Below, in pieces: positions 46,439 to 56,726 of a stretch of 64,000 nucleotides of DNA; position 1 is the stretch's first letter, and each line of letters starts with the position of its first letter. A program made the position numbers and the translations under genes. Below the pieces are notes generated by a model. That model ran no database searches and had not been told where the DNA came from. It saw nothing but the letters and a program-made list of their open reading frames with translations. The DNA is from Magicicada septendecula (lineage: Eukaryota; Arthropoda; Insecta; Hemiptera; Cicadidae): positions 314,835,986 through 314,899,985 of the forward strand of contig CM068367.1 in the NCBI GenBank assembly GCA_034769895.1, given 5' to 3'.

Positions 46439-46451
46439 GTTGCTTGGCAAC
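46439..46451 (-). promoter_or_regulatory. RFX X-box-like palindrome
   Basis: GTTGCTTGGCAAC. On the minus strand the surrounding CAGTTGCCAAGCAACC matches CAGTTGCTAAGCAACC at 24498-24510 except for one base. Confidence 0.4.
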
Positions 46452-46799
46452 TGACCTGCGTTTACACGAACACAGTCGACGTTTATACACTGTTCACTAT
46501 AAGATGAACTTTCCGTATAATACTCAAATGAAAACTAGGAAAAATGAAAAGTGAATCAAATGAAGACGATGTACTTAAGACGAGAGGTTTCTACGTTAGC
46601 AACTGAATACACTTTCAATACCGACTATAAAGGAGGTAAGTAAGGTAGTCTCAAAAGTATTTAACCTCCTACTCCAAGTAAATAACAAAATAAAAATTAC
46701 TGTGATTAAATTTTAACAGAACAGTCGTAATATAAAAAGTAAGTATTGTGCTGGTAAAACCACAGTCAGGTTGGTTTCTCTCGTGGTGAACGGGTTACT

Positions 46800-47040
46800 G
46801 GGAAACTAAGTTTGCCAGAGCTCTTCTCCTAATGTTTTGCGATCTATATGACAGGTGTCCAAGATGACTGATTTCTGTAATTTCAGAATGAGTTGTCTGA
46901 GTTTGAATGTTTCCATGACTTTGGTTGTTGTGCTTGGTATTATGCCTGTCGCGGAAATTATGACTGGGTTCACTGTTACTTTGTTGACCTTCCACGTGTT
47001 TTAATTTCTATAGATAAACCTTGATATTTGTGGTTTTTTC
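46800..47040 (-). pseudogene. LINE C-terminal fragment
   Basis: The minus strand reads KVNKVTVNPVIISATGIIPS and further on QKSVILDTCHIDRKTLGEEL. This matches the C-terminal block found in many LINE reverse transcriptases (W.V...VIPV.I.A.G.IP ... LQKAVILNTC.IVRKFL). Frames shift and nothing upstream remains. Confidence 0.7.
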
Positions 47041-47099
47041 TCAGATTATGGAAAAAGGAACTGAGATATCAATGAGTTGTACTTCTTTGTAGGCCTATT

Positions 47100-47166
47100 T
47101 CTTCTTCTTCTTCTTCTTCTTCTTCTTCTTCTTCTTCTTCTTCTTCTTCTTCTTCTTCTTCTTCTT

Positions 47167-47196
<30 letters not shown>
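47100..47196. repeat. (TTC)n microsatellite
   Basis: About 32 perfect TTC units between two LINE fragments of opposite orientation, then an ATTATA-rich patch to 47280. Confidence 0.98.
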
Positions 47197-47197
<1 letters not shown>

Positions 47198-47283
47198 TTA
47201 TTATATTAATGTATTATCATAATGTATACTATAATGTATTATAATATGTATTATCATAATAATGCATTACTATTATTAGTATT

Positions 47284-47791
47284 AGTACTGTTGTTAACTG
47301 CACTTTCTGTAAACAGGAATTAGACGATGTGAATCACACGTTTTTCACCTGTGATAGATGGAAAGAAGAGAGGCAAACACTGGAAAATGTAGTGGGACAG
47401 ATCTCGCTCGAAAATATCATCGGAATAATGCTGGAGAGTGACCACCACTGCGATCAGGTAGCAGCCTACATAGAGAAGGTACTAAGGCAAAAGAAGGAAG
47501 CCGAAGATGATCTTGCTAGGGCCGCTGACAAAATAGCAGAAAACAGGTAACGTGGACACGCTGAAGGTTTAAAACAGATGAACGTCCACTGGACGAAGTA
47601 CAAATGGCACCACCTTGAAGTATTGCGGAAGCTGAGTCCCGAGGTGGATCCATGCCGTGGACAACAGGGTTTGTGGTTTTGGTGGGTGCGAGTCCCACAC
47701 ACTGTAGGAGCGAAGACCCTCCTGCGGCCAACATTAGTTTTCCACAGTCTCCATCGTAAAAAAAGGACTGTTGTTGTTGTTGTTGTTGTTG
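47284..47791 (+). pseudogene. LINE 3' end, R1/I-like, with intact CCHC knuckle and TTG tail
   Basis: Coding end on the plus strand, 5'-truncated, open to a stop at 47550. From 47296 it reads NCTFCKQELDDVNHTFFTCD, an intact C-x2-C-x8-H-x4-C knuckle, then RWKEERQTLENVVGQISLEN and a lysine/alanine-rich tail. The knuckle is the hallmark of the C-terminus of R1/I-like LINE ORF2 proteins. About 220 bp of 3' UTR follow, including the T-arm-like hairpin GTGGGTGCGAGTCCCAC (47681-47697), and the element ends in (TTG)n (about 47768-47791). The same family as 9540-10150 but better preserved; the ORF part shown has no internal stop. Confidence 0.82.
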
Positions 47792-48842
47792 GGCGGGTAT
47801 CAGTAAAATACATCGAAATACATCGAGGATTTAGTCTAATCTCAGGTAACAATAAACACATCTTGGGGAAAGGCAGTGGCTAAAATTGTATTTTATAAAA
47901 ACCCTTTAAACAGTATAGCTGCTTTATTAAAAAACTGTTGTCATAGATCGTCTGTTTGCTATGGCGCTGTGGTGGTGGTTTGATGATGATGGTGGTGACG
48001 ACGACGAAGAGGCGGCGGCGACTATTATGAATATAGTTTTTTACAAGTGAGACTGTGAGAACTTACACTCCCCGTCCTGTCGACCAGTATCGGACTCTCA
48101 ATCCCTTCCTACCATAACATGCATCATCCCGGCGCCAAAATTCTATACAACTCTTCAATGTGGTGCTTTTATTTTCTGTCATTCAGATTACAGACGATGT
48201 CATCGTCATTAGAATCATCGTTCTTTCTTTTGATTCAAAATCGTCTGTACAAAATTAGCCGTCTGATTGTAACGGTATTAGCTATGTAGAACTAGCCCAA
48301 TAATTATGATAGCCACAACAATAAATAAATACAGTAAAATGGTTTTGGACTCGATAACGGTGGACACACTGAAAGGGCTTGTCTGGAGCATGACAGACAG
48401 CAGTTTGACAAACAACCACTACGAAATTGGAAATACAGTAAACAAATCTCAACTGAAAGTAATACAATTGTAAACATATATTTGCCCCTATGTACAAGCC
48501 GCAAATGATACGGTACTGTAAACGTTTAAACTAGAATCTCTCATGGATCCGCACATTACGTGTTACACACAGTGCACATAAACATAAAACTATGCATATA
48601 AATTATTTTTATCCGGTAATTTTTGTAGAGTATAAAAAAATAAACTTTTAATAACCGGCAATTATATGTGAAGCCACCAAGGAGTTCAACCTTAGCTGAT
48701 TTTCAGCTTTAAAATGCCTGTAGTTTTAGTAAATTTTCAAATTTAAAATGTGCTGGAAAACATCAAATGTCATCATTCGGACAAATGAAGTTATCTCTTC
48801 AGGTATTCAGTGTCTTGAAAGCTTGAATAGGACTCAGTTAAG
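47792..48842. other. Non-coding stretch, nothing recognised
   Basis: A GTGGTGG/GACGACG trinucleotide-rich patch lies at about 47970-48020. Short minus-strand ORFs at 48282-48504 are in overlapping frames and unassigned. Confidence 0.5.
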
Positions 48843-48846
48843 ATAG

Positions 48847-49365
48847 TGTTACGACATCACAGAACAATCTACTATACGTGTTTCTCGAACGATCCATTGG
48901 AAGCCGGCTGAATGTTGTGGCGTAAGTGATTTCAACATGCGCTTTTCTCGACGCCGCCAGCCTCGCTGGCTGTATCAAGGCCGCAATTAATTACGTCGTA
49001 GTGTAGAGATAACGCGTAGTTGTGGAATGTTCTAGTTGTGAGCGGAGGTATAAATACAAGGCGTCAGCGGCCTTAGTTGAGTATTTTGTCGGTGATTACT
49101 GTGTCCGTTCAAGTGGTTATTAGTGAATTGTTGTGTTTAATAATCGGTACAATTGTGTGTTATGTTAGGTGACATTTTATTGCGTGTGAACAATTTTTAT
49201 TTGATTTGTTGTAAGAGTTGTTAACAGTTAACAATTAACAATTAACTGTCTTGTTAATTACGAACTGTTTAATTGTGATAATTAAAGCTGGTGACTAGTG
49301 ACTTAATTGGTGTCTTGTATTTTGTTTTCCACTGTACCTATGACGATCAGGAGACCGTCGTAACA
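48847..49365 (+). mobile_element. Solo LTR (519 bp), 4 bp TSD
   Basis: Begins TGTTACGACATCACAG and ends GACCGTCGTAACA: TG...CA ends with a TGTTACGAC/GTCGTAACA inverted terminal repeat. ATAG flanks both sides (48843-48846 and 49366-49369). A promoter-like TATAAATA lies at 49049-49056 and a weak AATTAAAGC polyadenylation-like word near 49281. The 4 bp duplication and short inverted ends fit Ty3/Gypsy. It is markedly more CpG-rich than its surroundings. No internal region adjoins, hence solo. Confidence 0.85.
49049..49056 (+). promoter_or_regulatory. TATA box of the solo LTR
   Basis: TATAAATA preceded by GCGGAGG, 317 bp before the LTR 3' end, the expected placement for U3/R. Confidence 0.55.
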
Positions 49366-49369
49366 ATAG

Positions 49370-50439
49370 TAATGAAGTGGATTTTTATTAGATTCATAAC
49401 AAGAAATAATTTAGGTAATTTTTTTATTATTCTCAAAATTTCAATTTAAAAACAGTATAGATTCCAATACAAAAAGGATTGTATTAAATGGGAAAATCCT
49501 TTAAAATATTGACGTATTTTTTAATAGAAAAATATGGCATTCTTCTTAAATTATGTTTAACAATACAGATATTCCTAAATCATTTGTAACCTTTTTACGA
49601 AGATTTCTTATCTGTCGCAAAGGAAACGTTTCTCCGTTAATTCCTACTTAAATTTTGCTATTTTTGTCATTCGCTATTGCTTCTGTAAATAAAACGGCAG
49701 AAAACTAAGTGCCCGCACGCGCGCGCGTTCAGAGGATAAAAATCAGGTTAAAAATAAATTTAAATAAATAGGAAAACGAAATTTTAGACGTGACATACTG
49801 TTACACGTGTCTTCATATAAAATAGTCTAACAACCTAAACAGTATTCTTACATAACCAAGTAACATGTAATATGCTGAACGGAATATGTCGTTACCTTGT
49901 CTTTCTCCAAAGTTTGTAAAACGTGAAGATACCTTGACAAGTAAAACAAATAACAATCATTGATTAGTTACTTCATTTATGATTCTTATTAAAGTGTTAC
50001 AGGTCGGACTTCATAAGTTGTCAAATATTATATATATTCAAACACTTTTTGCTACAGTCCGTTTCTTGATGTATATAATATATTTAATATTTATAAAGAA
50101 ATTACCTCAAGATATTTTTTTTCTTATTAGGAACATGTTTCGAGAACCACTGTGTTCTCATCCTCAGCCTTCGTGATTTTGCGTCTGGAAGTACTAGTGA
50201 GTTGGCTTGTCGTTATTGTGGTTTCTTGTTGGTCTCTGGTACTTTAAAATAGTATTATTGCGTGTGATTGTGGTGTATGTATTAGTATTTTGTGTATTTT
50301 CGATGTTGAGTGCTTTGAAAATTGTGACAATTTTGCTACTCCTGAAGGTAACTCGTTAAACTGCGTCCATTGATCGCCTAGCCTATGGCTGATTGCTACC
50401 CATACTGTTTGATATTTTTTAATAAGCATTCTAGACGGT
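49370..50439. other. AT-rich stretch, nothing recognised
   Basis: Contains a CG/CA alternating tract near 49713-49729. No gene supported. Confidence 0.5.
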
Positions 50440-51278
50440 TATTTATATGTGTACTACGTTATCGGCAACAAAGAAGTATTTTGTTGTTAAAATTCCTTCC
50501 CGGGCTGTTTGGCCGTAGTCCAATGTTTTCTACCAGACGTTTCGGCAATGCCTTCGACTTCCATCATCAGTGAAAATCGAGTGCGATAACGTGAGGTGAC
50601 GTTAGTGACTGTGGTTAAGGCTGAAGCAGTAAGTAGAAAGAAGCAGTTTTTATAGAAATATTTCATTTCGAAAATGATTTTAAATATAAATCTTAGAACA
50701 TGGAAGTCATGTATGGTTCTCCAAACCGATATTTTTTAATTTGTTAAAGTGAAATGAAATGTTTCCATAGAAACTATTTCTTTGTTGTCATTAACGTATT
50801 ACACATATAAAACTTATAAATTTTACTTCCTCCAACAACTAACATTTTAATTTATAAAAAAATTACCCCCTCCCCCTTCAACTACCCTTTTTATTTATAG
50901 ATATTTCATCTACCTTTCTACAGTTTATTATTATGACCTTCTTTTCAGGACACTTTATTTATCAAAATTAAGCACTTTACTCTTGTTAAAACGTAAAATG
51001 TTACGTGTAAACTACCCCTTTCCCTTAACCGATCTTCACCAAAATCAATAGGCCTTGAGTCCTCTACAATTTAGAACTGTATGCAAAAAATATTTGATTC
51101 TGTTTGAATTTGCGGCTGTTATCGTTTGCCATAGAAAAAAAATTGTATAGACACACTTTTCGAAAAATGACTTTTCTTCATGTTTTGATGGTAGTACAAT
51201 CAGAATCTGCCGTTATCTCGAACACGATTTTTTTCGCCATGACCATACTTCCATTTCCTTATGGAACATGGAAGTAAA
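50440..51278 (+). mobile_element. Helentron-like element, copy C, with an inverted left end
   Basis: The right part (50736-51278) matches copy B: module, one ~163 bp unit (about 50998-51135) and the right end CTTATGGAACATGGAAGT. The left part (50440-50735) is the left-end module in reverse orientation, so the left end is head-to-head. That reversed module carries, on the minus strand, CTGATGATGG...GCCGAAACGTC (50536-50570), a word order typical of retroelement hammerhead ends. Copy C has only one tandem unit where B has twelve. Confidence 0.6.
50536..50570 (-). ncRNA. Hammerhead-like motif (candidate)
   Basis: The minus strand has CTGATGATGG, a GGCATTGCC mini-hairpin, then GAAACGTC: the CUGAUGA...CGAAAC-GUC core of small type I hammerheads found in Penelope-like and similar retroelements. 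Stem II closure is imperfect. Copy B has a decayed version at 39130-39165. Confidence 0.3.
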
Positions 51279-51280
51279 AA

Positions 51281-51993
51281 TTAGTTAACATTATCGAAAT
51301 TACTATCTTTAAAGTGGTTGATACAGTACAATACAGGCCTCGGAAATGGCATTCTTGAGAGGAGTTAAAGGGTGTTCTAAACTTGACCGTATAAGAAATG
51401 AGGCCATAAGTGAAGAGTTATAAGTTTTTAACTTGAATGAAAAATTAAAAGATTACAAACAACGGTGGAAAGAACACTTGGAAAGAATGTCGGATTCAAG
51501 ACTGGCCAAACTGAAAGTCTGAAAGTACAAACCTATAGGACACAGGCGTGTGGGTAGACCCAGGAAGAGACCTTTGGAGGGTTTTTGAAGGCGAAACAGG
51601 TACCACCTTCCCTATGCCATGTTGTAAAGATGATGATGATAAAGTGGTTGAAAAACATGTGATATCATTCTGATATCAATCTCATAAAAGTAAGTGAACA
51701 ATAAATAATCAATAAATAACAATTAAAATACGCGTTATTGAAACATTGTTTAGAAGATACTTATTGACTGTATTTATTTTCCTATATTTCATATATCAAA
51801 CGTATACGCAAATGCTGTATAATAAACTTGTTTGTATACTTAAAAAGAGCTACTATTATATCAGTGTACACAGCTGAGGAAATAATAAAATAGCCTAAAA
51901 ATTAAGAGATTAAAAAGATTCGTCGACTTTTTTCGACCCTCTGTGGGGGTCGTCCTCAGGTCCCGTTCGTCCTCCCCCGTAAATACGGTCCTG
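51281..51993. mobile_element. hAT-type MITE, copy 3, interrupted by a LINE
   Basis: Interior words match copies 1 and 2 (AACATTA...AAATTACTATCTTTAAAGTG, the GCAAATGCTGTATAATAAAC region, and TCGACTTTTTTCGACCCTCTG), and the right end reads inward CAGGACCGTATTTACGG. The left TIR is missing where the Helentron-like copy C abuts. A 319 bp insertion (51321-51639) splits the MITE. Confidence 0.75.
51321..51639 (+). mobile_element. LINE 3' fragment inserted in the MITE, 11 bp TSD
   Basis: TAAAGTGGTTG occurs just before (51310-51320) and just after (51640-51650) the insert, where the intact MITE has one copy, so this is a target-site duplication. The insert reads FLRGVKGCSKLDRIRNEAIS, then YKQRWKEHLERMSDSRLAKL and YKPIGHRRVGRPRKR, the C-terminus of an endonuclease-RT LINE, and ends in a GAT-rich tail. 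A 5'-truncated copy with classic LINE insertion hallmarks. The fragment at 10177-10290 is a close relative. Confidence 0.88.
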
Positions 51994-52422
51994 GTCTTCC
52001 TCGACTTAAAGTATGAAACAAGTAATAGGTACAGTCGAGACGACGTTTATGGACTAACAGAAAACGTGACTAATAAATTAAAAAATACATACGAGTACTT
52101 TGTTACCGTTTTGCAAAGTTGTATTACCTTGAGAATTTTAGTCAAGAGTATCTGAGAAACCCTGAATAGATGGGCGAAGAATACGAAACGTTAAAAAATT
52201 GTTAATGGAGATGGACAGGGGAAGACATGCAAAGAACGAATAATAAAACAGAAAGACATCCGGTGAATATATAAGAACTTACAATAAAAACATGATATGA
52301 AGATGGATAAACCTGTCGAAATTTTATTGTTCAACATGTAACCTCTTTGTTGAGACAACGTTTAGAAGCAGCGGCAAGTCTGAACCACGTGTATCGCATC
52401 ACAATAACTCCGCTTCACCTTT

Positions 52423-52429
52423 ACACACA

Positions 52430-52487
<58 letters not shown>
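52423..52487. repeat. (AC)n-(TC)n microsatellite
   Basis: A short AC run followed by about 29 TC units. Confidence 0.97.
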
Positions 52488-52488
<1 letters not shown>

Positions 52489-52673
52489 AACTCGATAAGT
52501 CATTATCTTATCTAATAATCAACAAAAAATGGACACCGCAAATTGTGTGTAAATTATTGTACGTATTTGTTGGCTATAATCGTTTAATAAATACAACGTA
52601 TAAACCGTTATATGTACAATTCGTGTGTCTTTTTGAATGTACCTAGATTAACTTGCGTGTAAATTCATCTATA

Positions 52674-52676
<3 letters not shown>

Positions 52677-52711
<35 letters not shown>
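52677..52711. repeat. (TG)n microsatellite
   Basis: About 17 TG units. Confidence 0.97.
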
Positions 52712-52712
<1 letters not shown>

Positions 52713-53822
52713 TTGCAGTTTACTCCGTTATCTATTTCATAATTTATTGCAGCAATAGGTAATGACCTTGTACCGGTCTGTTTCTCCGTTTCTTCTATGT
52801 ATGTTAAGAAATTCCCTGCATCAGTTTTACGGTCTTTCAAAAAAACACGTGAAAAGAAGATAATCATCGGAGGAGGTCATATCCAGAGAATACGTTCCGA
52901 AAAACACTGCCAAATATAAATTGTATTGACCTAAATTATAGAATGTGCCATGTGCCGTCAACGCAGGATGCGATTAAAATTAGGCTACTAGTAACATGTT
53001 GGTGATTGAGTAACGTAATACTATCAAGTTACGATCTGTTGTTTAGTGAGCTATAAACATCCCGGCCCAGGGCATTCTCCAACTTCTCGTGAATCGAGTA
53101 ACCATTAGTGTCGCCGAGAGTCCTGCATCATTTTACCTTGGTGGCGCCTGTATTTGTAAAACATCAGAGTCAGTGGCAAAAGTAAATTGACAATTTTTCT
53201 ACGACGTTTTAATTAGTGCAAAATGTATCAAGTTTCTATTGTTTTTACCTGCGATTAAGTAAACTTAATAACGTCAATGATAGTTACTATATGCCCACAT
53301 TGTGAATATGGAGTCTCGAAACACAAAAACAGTTCCCAAATCACACTTGTCTATGACAATAAAACCGCAGATTATCTGTCCACAGAACTTAGTATACAAA
53401 CTTTCCTACTGATTACACATCTTACGTGTATTACTGTAAGACTGACTGTACATACGATACTGTAATACTAATTGTATTCGTTCTAGTTGAACGGATTACA
53501 GTAGAAACACCTTGATTACGCTCAGAAGAATACGTCCGGTTTTCAACATATTTGGATTTGTTGAAGAATTGATTACTCTTGAAGAAAACGGATTACAATT
53601 TTGGTCTAATGCCTTTGCTCCTCGTTATACAAATAGCGTATACAGACTAGAATTATTTTAATAGTGCCTTTATCTCCAGACTATCTTAAAAGAAGAAAAC
53701 ACTGTACCTTCGAAGTTCTTTCAAAAGTTGAAGTTTTTTAGAGAATCCGGTACGTAAGTTGACGACGAAGAAATTGAAAGTATTGAAGGGGTGAAGAAAT
53801 GGGCGAAATTGAAAAATTAGTA

Positions 53823-53847
53823 GGGGAAGGGTGGGCATAGAGGCCAC
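53823..53847 (+). repeat. Left terminal inverted repeat
   Basis: 25 bp, 24 of which pair with 56700-56724 (A in place of T at position 19). Confidence 0.93.
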
Positions 53848-54004
53848 TGGCTATTTTTTCACCGTACAGTGCTGCCACGAAGCGGCAGACGCCTCAACTA
53901 CTCCGCTAGTCCGCCATCATTGTTGTGCTGAAGTTAGAAGCTATTTCGATCACGTGTTTGGGAATTATCCATGATTTTCATGTTTTTCAACGTGCTGATG
54001 TAAG

Positions 54005-54375
54005 GTAAGCGTACTGCATTAACTATTATAACTGAATATAAGTTCCTAATATATACGATTGACAGTCACGCCTTAAAGCAACATGATTTAAGCTATAAAT
54101 GCATATTACTCGTAACACTGTGAAGTGTTTACTTACCTGTAAAGTCGCATTATGTAATGACGTCAAAGAGGGCAAAGTGGCAACGGCCGTGGCCACTTTG
54201 CCCGACACAAAATATTTTGTATTTTTTATGTAAAATATTTATATGGTACCTAGACCAATCGCATTTTGTGCTTCTAAATACTTATTCAATTATTAAAACT
54301 TGGTATTAGGCCTAAACTACTTACTCTGGCATCATTTATGCTGTTTAGCATTACAAAATTTTGCTTTGGTTTCAG
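54005..54375 (+). other. Probable 5' UTR intron of the transposase gene
   Basis: TAAG|GTAAGC at 54001-54010 is a strong donor. TTTGCTTTGGTTTCAG ends at 54375 as acceptor, nine bases before the ATG at 54384. The intron would contain the left subterminal inverted repeat pair. Confidence 0.5.
54171..54202. repeat. Left subterminal inverted repeat pair
   Basis: GGCAAAGTGGC and its inverse GGCCACTTTGCC, separated by about nine bases. Likely transposase-binding sites. Confidence 0.75.
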
Positions 54376-54383
54376 ACGCAGTT

Positions 54384-56274
54384 ATGGTGTCCAAATACCA
54401 AACGAAGAGCCAGCAGCAGTCCTGGGACCCTCAGGCGATGCAACGAGCTATCGATGCCGTGAAAAAAGATGGTATGCCGTGGCAAACAGCTGCTAAAACC
54501 TTTAATGTGCCTAGGAACACTCTAAAACGTCATGTTCTAAACAAAAACCAGCACGCTACTGAAAACAAAAAATGTCTAGGGCATTATCGTGCTGTTTTTA
54601 ATGAAGAACAAGAACAGCAGCTTGTACAACATCTTTTGGATATGGAGGTACGTTTTTTTGGAATTACAGTGGCCGACGTGCGTAGCCTTGCTTACCAACT
54701 GGCAGAAAAAAATAATATCCCTAATAACTTCAATCATGACAAAAAATTTGCTGGGAAAGATTGGGTTAGCGGCTTTAGAAAGCGCCATCCCGAAATTGTT
54801 TTGAGAAATCAGAGGCGACCTCGGCAGCAAGAGCCCAAGCCTTTAACAGGATAAATGTTACAAAATTCTTTGACATTTTAGAGGATGTCCAGAAAAGTCA
54901 CTTTTATCCACCTCATAGGGTTTACAATGTCGATGAAACGGGACTTTTGACTGTCCAGTCCAAAACCTCAAAGGTTTTTGCACTAAAGGGTAGACGGCAA
55001 GTGGGCTCCCTTACATCTGCCGAAAGAGGCATTCTCTCTACATTCACAGTTTGTATGTCAGCAGGGGGAACTTTTATCCCTCCTTTCGTCATATTTCCCA
55101 GGCAGCGGATGAAAGTAGAACTCCAAGATGGTTCTCCACCTGGGACAGCTTTTGCTTGTCACCCTTCAGGGTGGATGCAAAGTGAGATATTTACACAATG
55201 GTTTGACCACTTTTTGAAGTATGCCAAACCATCAAAAGAAGACCCTGTATTACTTGATGGACACGCTACGCACACGAGGAACCTTGACTTCATTGAAAAG
55301 GCTAGGAATAACCAAACCACTGTAGTTTGCCTCCCCCTCATTGCAGTCACAAGCTGCAGCTGCTTGACGTATCTTTCATGGGGCCTTTCAACACTTATTA
55401 TGTTCAAACAATCGAGAGATTCTTGCGAAATACTCCTGGTAGGCAAGTAACTCAATATCAGGTGCTTCGCCTTCTTGGGGAGGCTTTTTTAAGTGGAGCT
55501 ACTCCAACCGTTGCCATAAAGGAATTTCGAAGATGTAGCATAGTACCAATCAACAGGGATGTGTTTACTGAAGCGGATTTTGCTGCAGCTACAACCACAG
55601 AAGTCCCCAATCCCTCTGCCTCTGCCACATGCCCATCTCATGCACTTCCTGTATTTTCTGGAGACGGCAGCACAACATTTACTGTAGGTTCCGGAGACCC
55701 CACCACTGCATTTGTTCTCATCTCTAGAGACTCATCAAGGCCTAGTACCTCATCTGTTGGAAGCCCACTCGCCAAGCCCAGTACCTCATCTGCTGTAAGC
55801 CCACTCTCCATGCCCAGTACCTCATTTGCTGTAAGCCCTCATGATATTATCCCAATCCCTAAAGCAAACATTAACAAACGACAAAATAAGCGAAAAAAAG
55901 GATCAGCAGCAGTTTTGACTTCAAGCCCTTACAAGACTGATCTTGTAACAGCGAAGGCAGAAAAGGAAGAAAAGGAAAGACTGAAGAAAATCAAACTAGA
56001 ATTAAAAAAAGAAAAGAAGGATAAAAAGAAGAAGGGAATAAAGAAAAAAGAAGTTGAAGGGAAAAAGAAATCGAAAGTGGCAAATCGTGCTTTGTTTGAG
56101 GACTCCGACAGTGACGTCAGTGATGCTGATTGCCTGTACTGTGGGGACTATTTTTTTAAGTCCAGAAAAAATGAAGGGTGGATCAGGTGCTCAGGCTGTC
56201 TAAATTGGGCACACGAGGCTTGTGCCGGGTGCGAGGAAGAAGACAACGAGTTCATCTGTGATCTCTGCAAATGA
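54384..56274 (+). pseudogene. pogo/Tigger transposase with C-terminal PHD-like finger, two frameshifts
   Basis: The start ATG at 54384 follows a splice-acceptor-like site. Order of parts: a psq-type helix-turn-helix (AMQRAIDAVKKDGMPWQTAA, NVPRNTLKRH), a CENP-B-type HTH (VRSLAYQLAEKN, WVSGFRKRHPE), then the DDE catalytic core: Asp at 54932 (VYNVDETG), Asp at 55256 (LLDGHATH) and Asp at 55366 (QLLDVSFMGPF). After it come a Ser/Pro-rich linker with an imperfect PSTSSAVSPL repeat, a lysine-rich coiled segment and a Cys-His cluster starting CLYCGDYF and ending CDLC, which resembles a PHD finger. The frame breaks by one missing base near 54811 and again in a C-run near 55332; the rest is open. All three catalytic acidic residues survive. 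The enzyme would cut and paste the element at TA. The breaks could be real or assembly errors. Confidence 0.93.
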
Positions 56275-56502
56275 ATTGATAAAAAGACAATAGCTAACCA
56301 AATGTTGTGAAGAAACTTTGAAATGCTATTTTTTTTATAAATTGTACAATTTAACTTAGGAAATAATTTTAAAATGTACTAAAAAATTTCAAACCTTTGT
56401 ATAGAATGATAATGTCGCTTTCATTTGAGAAAAATACACACTCATATTTTTCAAATTGCAGTTAAACTGTTATTTTTTTATATCGGGTATAGTGGCCACC
56501 CA

Positions 56503-56540
56503 GTGGCCACTTTGCCTTACCCAGTAGGGCAAAGTGGCCA
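56503..56540. repeat. Right subterminal inverted repeat pair
   Basis: TGGCCACTTTGCC and GGCAAAGTGGCCA facing each other, with an extra AGTGGCCACC just left at 56491-56500. The same core as the left pair and the inner TIR (GGCATAG(A/T)GGCCAC). Confidence 0.75.
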
Positions 56541-56699
56541 TTTGGTAGGGTAACGTAAAATTTTTTTTCTCAAAAAACTAACTAAAATACAGTCTAAGTG
56601 AAAATGTTGCATAAACCTAAATAATTAAGCTAACTTATGCCTAATTTTTATTTGTTTTTATTAATTTTTACTTACTGAAAAAAAATCGTTTTCCTTAGC

Positions 56700-56724
56700 G
56701 TGGCCACTATGCCCACCCTTCCCC
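56700..56724 (-). repeat. Right terminal inverted repeat
   Basis: Partner of 53823-53847. Confidence 0.93.
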
Positions 56725-56726
56725 TA

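Larger units (their letters stand above)
52002..53820. other. Non-coding stretch with two microsatellites
   Basis: Holds AC-TC repeats (about 52423-52487) and (TG)n (about 52677-52711). No gene supported. Confidence 0.6.
53823..56724 (+). mobile_element. pogo/Tigger-type DNA transposon, 2.9 kb, nearly intact
   Basis: The outermost 25 bases at each end are inverted repeats differing at one position, beginning GGGGAAGGGTGGGCATAG. TA flanks both ends (53821-53822 and 56725-56726), the target duplication of Tc1/mariner-pogo elements. Just inside lie paired subterminal GGCAAAGTGGCC-type repeats. The only gene is a transposase on the plus strand. The near-identity of the TIRs and the light damage to the gene make it the youngest element visible in the window. 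Confidence 0.95.
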
